Source: Hexactinellida sp. DTS-2022 (lineage: Eukaryota > Porifera > Hexactinellida). Taken from it: DNA of 64,000 bases. Location: positions 4,030,001-4,094,000 of the forward strand of contig JAPNXP010000009.1 of assembly GCA_028753945.1 (NCBI GenBank), in the 5' to 3' direction. A program made the position numbers and the translations under genes. The notes under the pieces were generated by a model. It saw only the letters and a list, made by a program, of their open reading frames with translations. It was not told the DNA's origin and ran no database searches. Below are positions 11,120 to 23,210 of this stretch, piece after piece; position 1 is the first letter of the stretch; the number at the start of each line of letters is the position of its first letter.

Positions 11120-11700
11120 ATCCCTACTAGAGCACTGCGCTGGCGGGTTAATAAATGAGGTTCCAAGGAAGAATATTTGCGGGCGGGTCACGGATTCGTC
11201 CTGCGGGGCGGTTGCAGTCAGAGATTAATACTGCGGGTTGATGCGGATCAGCACAGGTTTGCGCAAGTGTTCTCGCTAAGGCTTATTTGGGGGCGCAATG
11301 CCCACTAATTGTAACAATGTACCCCTCTATAGTTCTTAAACATAATTAATGATCAATATAATCTTAAGATGGTAGAAGTTTTGCAATCGAACGAATTATA
11401 CGGTGAATTATTTCGTAATCCCGAATAATAAACTCTTCAAATTTCCGCCCAAAACATATTGCCGACTTATTTATTCCTCAAGGATGTAAATATTTTTGTG
11501 CCCGCATTGTGCGGCGAGTGTTTACACCCTATTAGAAAATCCTGGCGAGAATACTGGTCAGCGAGGGTGGTGCGGGTTGTTGCTATTTGGGCGCGGGTTC
11601 ATTTGTTTATAAAGTCGGATTTGCGGGGCAGGGTGGGGCTATCATCCTATTTAGGGTACATTTTATTGTCTGCTTTGATACTTAGACACCCGCACACCTA
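11120..11700. other. GC-richer block with TGCGGG units, unidentified
   Basis: The stretch is rich in GCGGGT/TGCGGG motifs at its two sides, unlike the AT-rich surroundings, which resembles the subterminal repeats of some DNA transposons. I could not find matching ends or a duplication. I do not credit the 80-codon frame here as a gene. Confidence 0.3.
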
Positions 11701-12441
11701 GAATTAAAAAGTACTAGCGAAAAATGCTCGCAATAGACGACTTCCTATGCGTCGATAATACATTTTGTAACCCCAACTTGCACCGTTTTCGAGATGACCA
11801 TATATGGGCATATAAATGTGCCACTTTTGATGACTTAGCAAATTTCAATCTCCTCAACCATAAACTGTAGGCTCTAATCGTCTTGTCACTTCTTTGAATC
11901 AATAGGAATTCATTGGAATATAAAATGAGACGCTTAATCAGATGATTAGCATCCTATAAATTTCATGCCCATATTTGGAAGTATCATTTGACCATGCACC
12001 CATAAATAAAAATATTGCAAGAGCTTAGCTCTAACTTTCTAACAACATCAGTGGCTCATTTCAATGTGCTATGACAACTTAAATTACTTAATTTTGATCC
12101 TATATTACATATTTTCACACACTATCTTCATTTGGTTGTTATCAGAATATTAGGGCGAGGCATAGCCTACTCTATATAAGGCCTAACAGTAGATGTACCA
12201 TGGATGCGGTAATAGATGGACTTTAGGAATAGAATAATCTTATGGGAGTGAACATAAAAGCACTTAAGTGCATATCAAGTCAAATATTTCCCAACCAAGT
12301 ATATCCTGTGAATAAACCCATACATTTATTTGGAATTAATATATTTTAATTAATGATAATAAGTAAACCTACATACAAAATACAAACATATAAACTACTG
12401 TAATACACAACACATATACGAAACACAACATGTCTTGGAAC

Positions 12442-12483
12442 TCCTCTCTCTCTCTCTCTCTCTCTGTCTCTCCCTCTCTCTCA
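12442..12483. repeat. (CT)n microsatellite
   Basis: About 40 bp of TC dinucleotide repeats with a few interruptions, inside P element copy 2 near its 3' end. Confidence 0.9.
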
Positions 12484-12540
12484 AACTTGACAATTGTGTA
12501 TACTTGATAGCGCGAAATCTAAGATACAAATATAAAGAAA

Positions 12541-15440
12541 TTAAGTGCTAACAACAATAAATATTCTGTAATGGTAAATAATAATTCTTGAGAATTTTTT
12601 CAATTTACGTTTATCGATACCTATTTGAAGCACAGAGAAGTTGTAGTTTTTAATTTTATTGGCAAGAAAACAATTAGCAGCAGTAATGATTAACTTGCTC
12701 AAAATACTCCAACTGTACACATCGCATTTAATACAATTTGATTTCCAGATAGCAATATCATCATCATTTTCCATGTATATCAAGGTGAGTTCTACTAATA
12801 ACCTTCTAGAGGGACCGTCTACAAGCAAAGTCAACAGCTGATTATTATTTTCTATTGCAATCATTATCTTCCATAAAGTTATAACTGAAGTAAGAACAGG
12901 CTCGGACGGATACTTAAGTCCGCCACGATCTGTTAATTGTAAGAGCTTAAACTCCGTATGTGATTCAACATCAAAAACAAATTATTTATCATAAGTTAAA
13001 GTATCAGTGCACACATGGCATTCCGGAGATCTTTTTAAGAACTTATGGACCGTATAGCCTGCGATAAAGCTAACCACTGAAGGATTTGTTGAGAGCATTC
13101 AATGGATGATAGATCGCCAATTTCATCAAGAAAAGGCATTACAGCTATTCCATCATCACTAGATGTATCAGAGGGGGTAGAAAAAGACTTTACAAATGTC
13201 TGAATCGTTTGGAAAGCATCTTGTTGGTCTGCAAACATGTTTAATATACTAGAAAGTTTAAGACGAAGCTCAATTTCAAGAATCTGAAGGTAAGAAATAT
13301 GGTAATTCGAACCCGACATCATACGGTAGAGTCCAAAATGGTGTTCCAACGGGTCAGTTTGTAAAAAGGATGATAATACATAAGAAAAGCCACAGTTTTC
13401 AGTTAGATGGTTAGTTAAAAGTGGTAAGGCAGTACAGGCGTGTCTAAAACTAGTATACGTTTGCTTACTCAATTTACCCGTTTTGTCAGGTAAATCCTGC
13501 CAAGCATCTAGCCAAAATACTATACGTGTCAAAAATAAAAATCGTTCATCGTTTAAGATCAACGGTCTTGATAGGCTATCATTTAAACGGGTCCCTTTGA
13601 ACGGCGTATTGATATTGAATATTTTCCAAAGAGTAAGAAGGATACCTACGAAACTAGATGCATTATTACGATACTCCGGACTACGACTTTCATTTTGGAT
13701 TTCAAGAGCAGATAGTGTAAGTTCGCTAACAACCTTCAAAACCAATTTGACATTTTGCCTTTCTAAACTAGATGGAAAACAAGCTTATACAGTCAAGTGA
13801 GGGGCTAGTTTTGCTAAACTGTATCGTTCAGAATTGTAGAGAAGGCGTACATCTTGAAAGGAAGCAGAATGGACACTGAGGGGGTAGCTGCATTTATCAA
13901 TGTCAATATGTTCAAAATTTGGAAAACGAAATGTTTTATCAAAAAATTTCTGATTTAACCAATTATTGCGTATACTTTTCAATATATGGACAAAATCAAA
14001 TGTAAGGAAGAGAGGTCTATTTTCATCAAAAGGGTGGGGTACTCTAGTTTTCAGCTTTCCACTAAGGGAAAACAATTTAAACAAGTTTACATTCAATGGG
14101 TAGTTATCGGTAGAAATCATTTGGACCTTTAAACCACAATGCTCAATATCGATTATACAAGATTTGATAGTGGGAAAGATTTTTTAGCTGAGATAGTTGT
14201 ACATGGTAACAAACGGGTAATACAAGACCATTTCCTATGCAAACTAGTCACCATAATCGCGAATACAGTTTTCGTCGGATCCTCAGGGAAAAATTTGGTG
14301 CAAATATTTTCCCGCCTTATAAGCAATATCAGATTTAATATGGATTTCATCCATTTGAATGATTACATTTTTTCCTCGGAACTAAAGCAAGATGTAGCCT
14401 GGGTGAGATAAGTGCCAAAATCATTTTCAAGACCGAAGGAAGAATACAACTTGTCTAATGTATGGACATGTGGTAGAGTAATACATTCTAAACTCTGAAG
14501 ATAGATATAACAAGCTGGAGAAATGAGATGAGTCTTAATGGACATAATTTGTGTTATTATATTGTATCTTCGCCTGTTTTTAGGAATAAATGTATTATCT
14601 AATTGACAGAGGATAAATTGAAGCTTAGCTAAATCTGAAGAATTGTATGTAGATCCGTCGATACGAGCTAAATCATCAATAACATTATTTATATGTTTTT
14701 TGGCAAGAGGAATATTGTATGAATGTGAGTTACAACTAGAATCAGAGACAGATTTTAAGGAGATTTCATGCAGTATAGATTCAATTTGTCGAATATCATT
14801 AATTGCATTTATCGAAAGGGGAATAATTTGTCCATGGAACCAGGCGGATACAGATAAAAAATTATTTACTTCCAGATATAAATCGACAGAAACAGTCCTA
14901 TCAACCATATTGGGTTGAATGAACCTAGTATTATGATTATCAGGATGCCATACTAACCAATTATCAGGTAATGCAATCAAGATTAACTTAGCTTTTAGAT
15001 CCTGTAAATTTCTGATGACGTACTTATGTTTCCCTCACTCTCAGATAGTAAGCTAAGCTGTAGTGTCTGATTCATCAATTCTTCTTCTTTTGCGTCATAC
15101 GACAAGCGAGTCCGTTTGGTTGTTGTGGTTGAAGAGTAGTAGGATGGACAACCAGGAAGTAAGCAGAACTGCGCCGTCTCTCAACTTGGGCTTTGCACGA
15201 GGTATTTCAGTGAAAGTTCCGTCTCCATTGGGAACCTTGTGAGAAACTTCGACATCTTCTTCTCGAAAGTGCTTCACGCATACATTGACTACCTTCAGGT
15301 CATCAATATCCTCTCGGTGAAGAGCCCGTATCCAAGCTTGTCTGATTTCTGGTGGATGTTCAGGCATCCTGAATATAGGAACTCTCTCATCTGGGCTGTA
15401 GTTACTTCTGCATCCGGGGGCTGGGCATAATGTAAATGAA
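12541..15440 (-). pseudogene. P-element transposase relic, longest copy
   Basis: Read on the minus strand. The THAP region (CPAPGCRSNYSPDERVPIF, MPEHPPEIRQAW, NVCVKHF) is near 15430-15280, but the ATG is out of frame with it. A 205-codon frame at 14980-14363 follows, then a frameshift just before the IIQMDEIH motif that likely holds a catalytic Asp. The core block RPLFLTFDFVHILKSIRNN lies at 14120-13785. The block at 13745-13035 includes FLQTDPLEHHFGLYRMM and the insertion-domain-like stretch. The C-terminus is at 12864-12541. Families of this type are THAP9/P-element transposases of about 750-900 residues. Several frame breaks make it inactive. Confidence 0.85.
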
Positions 15441-15954
15441 TCAAATAGTTAGAAGTGAATAGGAACAGTAAGTGGACAAGAAAATGACAAAATAAATAAA
15501 AAGAGAAGCTAATAATCAATAAAAATTTAAACTTACTATTTAGTGGGGTAGTTGTAACAAAAAAATGTCGTTCATTATAAATAGAAATATCAGTTAATAT
15601 ATTGTGGTTGGTTAAATATTACCATCTATTAGTGCATCCCTAGTCAATAATTTCAAGGTTACTGTTAGGCCTTATATAGAGTAGGCTATGGGCGAGGGTA
15701 TTTTGCCATACTAAAAGCTTAGTTTTGATGAAATGAGAAGAGTAATCGTGAAAAACTCAACTTCTTTGGCTTCAATATAGTAAGTATATCTTTAAAAAAT
15801 AGGAATCATAATTTGTAATTTGCTGTTTGTGTTTCAATGATTGACCAAATTCTTTGAAATTTCCGTATTAATTGAAGAAAATTGGATTTTCGTCAGAATT
15901 TGTAAAAAGATGTGAATTTTTTAAGTGGGAACACGACAGCAACTGTCCAAGCTC

Positions 15955-17015
15955 CCTCGGGACCTCAGTGTGCTCTTAGATGGGGAGATAGTTCTACGCA
16001 ACCGATCATGACTGTTCTAGGGGTAATAATCGATGAATCCCTCTAATTTACCTCGCACATGGAGTCAGCCTGTAGCAGAGCTTCGGATCGCCTCCGCCTC
16101 ATTCATACGGCCACAGACTTCCCTCTAGGCACAGATCCTCCCTGGCCCACGCCCCGGTCTACTCGACGTTAATTTACAGCGATGCGGCTATGTGCAACAT
16201 CAACCAACGCTGGCAGAAGCGGCTTGACGAAATCCTGCGCTGTGCCGCTAGGTTCATAGTGTATGATCCCCTACGCGCCCCTCAGACAACGTTGTACCAT
16301 ATCAGGCAAATCATACTGCTATAAAATTTGCTGCAACGGCGGTGAACGTATCGCTCAGCTCCGGTGGGTTACTCTATCGGAGAAGCGGCACATGCACTTA
16401 CTTGACAGGCAGGGTATGGTCATAATCAGGGGCGAACCGTGCGGGGGGGTGTGGGGGGGTGTGACACCCCCCACTTTTTCTTATTTGGTCGGTAATTCCT
16501 GTGTCGTCGGTAAAACCGATCGATTAAAATCAATTTTTCAGATTATTATATTTACACATGTATAATTATAATTTATTAGTGTCGTCGATGCAGTCAACGT
16601 TAGTAACGCTAGAAGTTGCAGCACTGCAGGGTCAGGGAAATTGTGAAATATTTTATCTATCTACCTCCACGATAGGAAGAATGCATGTTGGTCGGTAAAC
16701 CAAGAATTTACACCCCCCCACTCAAAATGGTCACGGCACGCCCCTGGTCATAATGCCACGACCCACTTTGGCCGCAGACGATGCAACTGCCAGAACAGCG
16801 GAGAGGCTCAATACATACTCGGGCCGCACCTTGGAACAACCCTCGTGGTGCAAGACATCCTTTGGGCAGAAGGCATTTAGCGTTCAGGGACCCTCAGAGT
16901 GGAACAGTCCCTCGCCCAACTACCGAAAAGCACAAATACTAAAAGGGTTCCGAGGAGAATACAAGAACAGCTGGGAGGCCATCCAAAAAACAAGACAGAG
17001 GAAGTTGAACTTTTA
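15955..17015 (+). pseudogene. Non-LTR retrotransposon ORF2, 3' fragment
   Basis: Translations in mixed frames resemble the end of a LINE reverse transcriptase and its tail: HMESACSRASDRLRLIH, then a stretch with TLSEKRHMHLLDRQGM, then KAFSVQGPSEWNSP near 16876-16912. The fragment has stops and frameshifts, lacks the catalytic palm and is split by a hAT MITE at 16427-16746. The clade cannot be fixed from this tail. Confidence 0.6.
16427..16746. mobile_element. hAT-type MITE inside the LINE fragment
   Basis: The ends are CAGGGGCGAACCGTG and CACGGCACGCCCCTG. A perfect 8-bp duplication GTCATAAT lies at 16419-16426 and 16747-16754. Runs of G and C near both ends are typical of this group. Non-coding. 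Confidence 0.92.
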
Positions 17016-17354
17016 AAATATCGCCCTCTTATTCTCTTTAATCACTTTTTAGTTTTTGTTTTTCTGTCCTGTTTCTGCAATTTAGATGTACGTGTACTTC
17101 TTGACGCTATCCATGGTCAGGGTACGAGAGGCTTACGCTACCTGTACCATAAATGGCCCCCGTCTACAATTAAACTTCAATTCTACACCAACCGATTCGC
17201 GGTTGGTGTGTGGTTGTATTCTGCTGCGAAGCCAGTGATGGATCTAGACTTTTTTAACGAAGTCCAATTGAAGTGAAGGGGGGGGTTAACGAAGTCCATT
17301 TGAAGTCAGGGGGAGGGGGTAATTTACATTTCGCTATAGTTAATTAAACCGTCA

Positions 17355-17833
17355 CATTGCCGGCGCCTCGTGTTATGAGGTGTGGGTGTAGTGCGTGTCC
17401 ACTGTATGGTCTAGTGCAGGGGTTCTTAACCTTTTTAATTTCATTTCCCCTTTTGGCCTGTTCACTCTACCCGATTTCCCCCATCATTTGTATAAGGAAA
17501 AAAGTAGCCTCAAACATACAATTTATAAGCTTTCTGCTGGTTGAAAATTTAGCAAACAATAGTGCACAACATCGATATGATTGGTGATCAGTACTTTTGT
17601 TATGACCTATATAGATAAAATATATGGTTTGTATTATTTTATTTAAGTTTTAATATTATTATTAATGTTGTCGAAATTGATTTCCCCCTTATATTCCCGA
17701 AATTTCCCCCCAGGGGGAAATTTCCCCCCGGTTAAGAACCACTGGTCTAGTGGGTGTCATCGCTTCATTTCCTTGAGGCAGTGGGTCTGTGGGTGTCCGG
17801 AGACCCAGGATACCCCCGGTGGCGCCGGCCCTG
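17355..17833. mobile_element. MITE with CAGGGCCGGCGCC-type ends, middle level
   Basis: The right end is GGCGCCGGCCCTG and the left end is the diverged CATTGCCGGCGCC. A near-identical shorter copy in reverse lies at 36415-36549, which defines the ends. Flanking 5-mers CGTCA and AGTCA match at 4 of 5; the other copy has ACAAT on both sides. The superfamily is uncertain because hAT would give 8 bp. Confidence 0.7.
17417..17744. mobile_element. hAT-type MITE, innermost level
   Basis: The ends are CAGGGGTTCTTAACC and GGTTAAGAACCACTG, a widespread hAT terminus. A perfect 8-bp duplication GTCTAGTG lies at 17409-17416 and 17745-17752. The related copy at 36415 lacks this insertion, which confirms the empty site. 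Non-coding. Confidence 0.93.
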
Positions 17834-18157
17834 AGTCAGAAATAAATCTCAGGGGGTCCTTTTTCTAAAAAATAAATTTCAGGGGGTATAGATGAAACCC
17901 TGTGCGAAGCGACCTAGCAAGCGAAGCGCTAGTTAAAGACAGAATTTGAAATACTTAATTGATTTCCATGGTAGCTGATACTCCCCAATTTATGTGTCCG
18001 CTTTCTTTTGGAACATCCTTTGTGGAAATATTTTAGATGTTGAGTTGAAATAGCATTGTTGTCAATGAATATACTATCTTCACAGGGCTCGTTACAGTAA
18101 CTTTAAACTAAATTTAATACAACTAAGGTCGAAATCTCTTTTATTAAATCTCGAATG

Positions 18158-18478
18158 TTGTGTATTTGTTTGTCCAGATTGTATTAAAGTGTTGGAGGAA
18201 TAGAAACCGCATTTTTATATGAGATAGAAACTAACTTTCAAACGATACAATAGGTAAACAAGTATGCTGATTTCGAATTTCGCATTTATAAATTTTATAA
18301 TATGAATATTTATTGTTGTGATTACAAAATAGGTAACAAATTATTTAAAATTTAAAATCATATTGTCCCTTTCTACCATTTTCCATTGAGGAAAGGGTGA
18401 GGAGTAGCGCACAGCGACCGGTAATTTGAGGTACGTACCACCGATCCGTCGCAAAGCGACCGAGACCGAAGGGCTCGT
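18158..18478 (+). repeat. Dispersed repeat ending CGAAGGGCTCGT (family R)
   Basis: It starts with TTTGTTTGTCCAGATTGTAT and ends with GCGACCGAGACCGAAGGGCT followed by CGT. Aligned copies are at 47971-48282 (plus) and 55645-56017 (minus); related 3' ends are at 26195 and 26837. It is non-coding. The hairpin-rich 3' end recalls Helitrons, but the CTRR terminus is missing, so the class is undetermined. Confidence 0.65.
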
Positions 18479-18813
18479 ATATTATATAGCCAATCATCAG
18501 TTGATAATAAAATAAGAATAGAAAAAGATAGGCAGATCAGGGATTCGAACCCACGATCAACTGCTTGTAGTCCAAATATGCAGGAGGCTTATGTAATATG
18601 TTCTATAGTATTCAGTATACTATAGAGTAATTACAATTTGGAGAAGATGCTGATTTACTTAAAATACGTTAATAAAACGTAGAAATGATCAGCGACCTAA
18701 TAATTTTAATTGATATATAGAAAGAACATCCTTAGGAGAATACAACCTCTATATTTTCAATAACTAATTCAAGTTATCAAAGAGTCACTAGACCAGAACA
18801 CAAATTTCGATAT

Positions 18814-19240
18814 CAGTAGAACTCGCTTAAGACATACCACCTTGGGAGACAAGAAAAAGTACGTACTAACCGAGGTACGTCTTATCCGTATGCATAATCC
18901 ACAAGTCGAAATAATGACTTGTTCAATGATGTGAATCGATGTATGGTATACAAGTATATGACATACTTAACGATATGATTAAAGTATTTTAGTTGTCACC
19001 TACTCACTTAAACCAAATAATATCTGAGTTCTGCTGATAGTTTTCTAGAGTACGTACTAACCGAATTAAAATAAATACATTTTATTTAATTGGGATATAA
19101 ATTGGTACGTCTTATCCGAGTACGTATTAACCGAATCATTTATAATGGAACAGATAGGAAGAAAAATCGGTTATTAGAGAAGAGTACTTGATATCCGAGA
19201 GTACGCCTTAAGCCGAGTACGTACTAAGCGAGTTCCACTG
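18814..19240. mobile_element. pogo-like MITE (CAGTAGAACTCGCTTAAG ends)
   Basis: The left end is CAGTAGAACTCGCTTAAG; the right end complement is CAGTGGAACTCGCTTAGTAC. TA follows the right end; the left flank is TAT. The interior repeats GTACGTACTAACCGA. Related but distinct elements are at 55226-55414 and 59500-59735. Non-coding. Confidence 0.7.
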
Positions 19241-19682
19241 TAACTGACGAACAAAAGCGAAATTGAGAAATCGGGCTTCGAGGTGATCATCTCCAGGAAA
19301 TTATATATCTACTGTCCAAATTTTAAATCTTTATCACCAATGGTTTAGTCAGGCCATCGGGTACGGCCGGAAGGCCGGAAGTCCTACAGAGGTAAACTCA
19401 ATAGTGTGCACTTATACTGTAGTATTAAACTATAGTAGGACCCTACTATAACGTTTTTTACTAGAAGAAGCACACTAAAAATTTGTTAACAAACCTAAAG
19501 TATAATTTATGACATAATTAACATGAATTGTCCAGAACTACGTTTAGGAGACTACGTACATCATTTTTGATAATGTCATTCAGTTTGCAGGCACCGATAA
19601 CCTATATGTCAATAATACTTTATTAGAGTTTATCTAGCATAGTTTTCCAATTTCCACTTAAACCCCTGAAAATTCCCACTGT

Positions 19683-20091
19683 GGAAAGTGGACGGTTTCT
19701 AAATGGGATCTTTGGCATATAAGGGTAAGTTTTGGCACCCTCCAATAAGTTGAGGTTTGCACTCAAAATTTCTCACACCTCGACAAGTTATGACGTCATT
19801 GTCACATTTCTAGAAGCATGAAAATTAAATTAATCGCACATAATTCGCGCCCTTAAAGAGAGAAAAATCTGAAAATTTAATAGAACATGGACATTAATGA
19901 TGCGGACACGTTGGTCACACCAGATTGCCAATATGCTTACTCATTATCGTATGATGACGTAATCGCTAAATTTTCACATTTTTAATTCGACTATTTTGGC
20001 CTATTTACTCTTTATAATCAATATTATATAAACCACACAGGAACCGCGAAGCGGTTGGTGTGTGTTTGTATTTTGCCGCGAAGGGCGCTAG
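19683..20091 (+). mobile_element. Helitron copy H2, 5' truncated
   Basis: It aligns with H1 from GTGGACGGTTTCTAAATGGG to the 3' hairpin (ACCGCGAAGCGGTTGG) and ends GGCGCTAG before T. The 5' TCTATACTATTAAAA terminus is absent. It lacks the hAT insertion of H1, so it shows the intact local sequence TATGATGACGTAATC. Confidence 0.82.
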
Positions 20092-20170
20092 TGTTATGGA
20101 AATCTCCAATATATATATATTCATTTTGGAACATATCACAACTAATAAAGCTAAACGAGTATAACCATAC

Positions 20171-20281
20171 TATCATTGTCTAGCTTAGATTTGAAGAAGA
20201 ATTGTAAAATATGACGATCTCCGCGAAGCGGGGTGAAGTAGAATTAAGATTCTTCTTCAAATCGTAGCTAGGCAATGATAA
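20171..20281. repeat. Hairpin with GCGAAGC at the loop
   Basis: Arms of about 31 bp at 20172-20202 and 20249-20279 (TCATTGTCTAGCTTAGATTT against its near complement). The apex has CTCCGCGAAGCGGGG. It is non-coding and possibly the end of a degraded Helitron-like repeat. Confidence 0.65.
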
Positions 20282-20780
20282 TTCACCCACCCAATACCTC
20301 TACCCCTTGAGTTTGCAATTGGCACACTGTAACTGGGGAACTATAGTACTACCGAGAATATATACCAACTAGTCATATTATTTGACTACAGCAGCGTTAA
20401 CAACTAAAGCGATAATTGTTACCGCTACTTTTATGGACTTCACCCCGGTTCGCCGGGCTCGTCGAATTTTAATATTATTTTACCTCTCTAGTCGATCATT
20501 ACCGCATAGGCACTATCGTTACAATATACTTTTTTGTTTAGTTTTTAATATTCACCCTTGTTCACTCTTAAAGTTGATATTTCATTATCCTCTATTTCTA
20601 TATTCTCTACTGTTTATCCTAGTTGGGACATAACTTTTATTCTAGGTGTTCGGGTGTGTTATAATCATAATTGAAAACGTACCCTCGAATGAGATCATAT
20701 GCCATAATGTTTCAAATTTTCTCTTTTTAAATATTTCTTTGATCAATTGTTGATTATTTCCGTCAGAGAATACTTGGATA

Positions 20781-20922
20781 CAGGCTTTCATCCTGGCAAA
20801 ATTTCCCAAGCGCCTAGATTAAGTTTGAGCTCGCTCACACGCGCCTAAATGCTCAATTTGTATTACGTCTATGGGAGCATCTCTCGATTTTCGCGCGCCG
20901 CATGCGCCTAGATGAAACCCTG
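20781..20922. mobile_element. Short hAT-type MITE (142 bp)
   Basis: The ends are CAGGCTTTCATCCTGG and CTAGATGAAACCCTG. A perfect 8-bp duplication CTTGGATA lies at 20773-20780 and 20923-20930. The interior repeats GCGCCTA. Non-coding. Confidence 0.92.
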
Positions 20923-21864
20923 CTTGGATAGAGTAATGTTAACACCAATCTAACCAATGTTTAGGAATACAGCACTGAGAATCGTTCGAAGCTGTGAAAC
21001 TAATTGTCCGCTCTACAAATTAGCTTATATCTTTGAAAATAATAGATGAAAAGACTGAAAACTAAGTCACAACCATAAATATGATTCCTCTGCAGTGTTT
21101 ATTTAAAAAAAATTGGGGATAAATCTGATCTTAGGAAAATTTCTGCCTATTTTTAACTAAGGGAATACCCTTAAAACGAAAATTTCTGAACTAAATCTTT
21201 GATTACATCCCTGCATATTTTGACTATCATAAGTTTCATATTCTGGCTTCTTGAACTGAGAAATACAGTATAGTAAGTATTGAATAGGCATTGTTTTCTC
21301 GTTTCCTTTAATTTTCACCAGTGATATTTATGGCTATTGTGATTTCAAAAATTTGCTTTAGATGATCAATGAACGGTACTAGGTAGTACACAATTGTTTC
21401 AAAATTTCAAAGATTATATACATTCGGACCTTTAGCCCCCTGGCTTATTAGTAACGAAACTTATAGTGCAGCGTCGTGCCGTTTTTATTGTCATATATTT
21501 TTAAAGTAGTCACCCGAATATCTCTAAGTTAAAACTGTATCCAGCCCCGCACAACCCGGCACAGTCACTCATTTTGGGATTACACGAGGAGACCTGGAGT
21601 TTACCGTTTCATTAACATTTTTATAATTCAATTATATTAGTATATCGGTATTCATTAAAATGAATAATAAGGAAGCATGGGATTACCTGCAATCTAATGA
21701 GTCAGAACGAGCTGCTGCCTTGTCATTTGTACTCGACTTTCAGTTGGATGAAGGAGAATTAAGCAATCTTGATATAAATTCTCTAATCTCAAATCTAGTC
21801 GAAGTATGCAAGAAAAAAACAGACCTTCCAATGTGGGAAGACTTGCTATTTTATTCCTTCTTAC

Positions 21865-22435
21865 CAGGGGCGGATGAAGGGGTGCAGAGGGGGGCAATTC
21901 CCCCCTCTGCTGCCCCCCCCCCATACGGGGGCAGGAGGGAAGCGGCAGGCTAGGGGGTAGGAGGTTTATTACTATTACTATATACAACAATAACCCGTGT
22001 GTGTCAAACACCGAAAAACTATGAGAAAGTATTAATAATAGTTACAAAGTGTATAAGACACAAGTTAACTATCAGATAGTTTAGGTAGGAATTTTTATTT
22101 ACAATCTCTCCAAACTAAACAAAAGTAATGTTGTTGTCCAAAATTAGTAAACGAATATCCGTTTCAATCTAATTTTCGTCCAAACGAATATTCGTTTAGA
22201 GACTAATATTAGTTCGGAAACGAACGAATATTCGTTCAATGATTTCGAACGAATAATCGAATATTCGGTATATTCGTTTCAGCCCTAAAAAAACTCATAC
22301 AAGTACTCATCTTATCCATCAATGGAAGACGAATCTATAATCTATAGTCAATGAACTTACGGACAGTTTTGGGCATATTGGATTTTTTTGTTTTGTTGTT
22401 GCCCCACCCCTGCGGAAATCGTTCATACGCCCCTG
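21865..22435. mobile_element. hAT-type MITE inserted in the RAG1-like gene
   Basis: The ends are CAGGGGCGGATGAAGG and GTTCATACGCCCCTG. A perfect 8-bp duplication CTTCTTAC lies at 21857-21864 and 22436-22443. The interior holds repeated AACGAATATTCGTT palindromes, which may mark yet another hAT relic. Removing it rejoins the RAG1-like frame at FYSFLP-TSPHKKR. Confidence 0.92.
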
Positions 22436-22966
22436 CTTCTTACCCACTAGTCCACATAAGAAACGCTTAACAGAGGGGAAAATCATAATCGAATCTGATC
22501 TATCGTTAGAACCAAGGGAACCTCTTTCCCAACTAACCTTAGACTAAGTCCCCTTCTAATTCTTATTGGAACAATTGCTGATAAAGAAGGAGTTGACACC
22601 AAAACGATATCCGCTTATGCATTAATGCTTATTTCTAATGATTCCAGAGATAGAGAAACTGCTGACTATTGCAAGGAAATAATCAAAGGAGGAAATTTTG
22701 CCGGTTATTCACAAAGTATGCAGATTGACAAATCAACTTTTTTGCTTGACATGCTTGAAATTGGTAGGCGTAAATACACAACTTTCGACGTCTATGTAAA
22801 TCTGAACATATAACATTTCCGCATATTCCAAGCTTGCTCAATATCGCAATAATATGATTTTGGAAAATGAATTGGAATATATTCATAATGCCTCTCATAC
22901 TACTATAGGAATAGCTATCTCTTACAAAAGGATATTACAGCAGAGCATTTTACGGATTTTCGAAAC

Positions 22967-23210
22967 CAGTGGCGGACACTTGACGAAATATTGGGGGGTC
23001 AAAATTAATTGGGACTCATCACACTTTAACTTTCAGTCGCTATATATTTATGCTATTTTTGTATTGTTGTTTCTATTACAATTTGTACGCACTCCTTCCA
23101 CTTTTATAGTAAAGATTCATTGTGTTTCCACTTTTTGACTCAAATTTCTTTAAACTTTATTCTTTCGAAATTATTGGGGGGGCGACCGCCCCCCTTCGTG
23201 TCCGCCACTG
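22967..23210. mobile_element. Second hAT-type MITE inserted in the RAG1-like gene
   Basis: The ends are CAGTGGCGGACACTTGACG and TTCGTGTCCGCCACTG. A perfect 8-bp duplication TTCGAAAC lies at 22959-22966 and 23211-23218. Removing it rejoins ILRIFET with ITPLTDSQFPLTMKIADG. Non-coding. Confidence 0.93.

Larger units (their letters stand above)
12161..15690 (-). mobile_element. P element, copy 2 (3.5 kb, reverse, older subfamily)
   Basis: The inverted ends again begin CATAGCCTACTCTATATAAG. A perfect 7-bp duplication GGCGAGG flanks it at 12154-12160 and 15691-15697. It is the longest of the three copies, retains the transposase core that copies 1 and 3 lack, and is clearly diverged from them in protein sequence. 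Confidence 0.9.
17233..17902. mobile_element. hAT-type element, outer level of a nest
   Basis: The left end is CAGTGATGGATCTAGAC; the right end complement is CAGGGTTTCATCTATAC (12 of 17 match). A perfect 8-bp duplication TGCGAAGC lies at 17225-17232 and 17903-17910. The right terminus is of the same CAGGGTTTCATC type as the short element at 20781-20922. Non-coding; contains two further insertions. Confidence 0.85.
17183..17932 (+). mobile_element. Helitron 3' end, split by nested elements
   Basis: The left part at 17183-17232 has the Helitron hairpin (ACCAACCGATTCGCGGTTGG). The right part at 17903-17932 has GCGACCTAGCAAGCGAAG and ends CTAG before T. The two halves join exactly after removing the hAT element at 17233-17902 and one copy of TGCGAAGC. 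The 5' part of the Helitron is missing. Confidence 0.85.

Noticed and set aside
18533..18590. Possible tRNA on the minus strand (GGTTCGAATCC, like a T-arm or B box)
   Set aside because: The T-stem does not pair well and no acceptor, D-arm or anticodon arm is visible. At most it is a tRNA-derived scrap.
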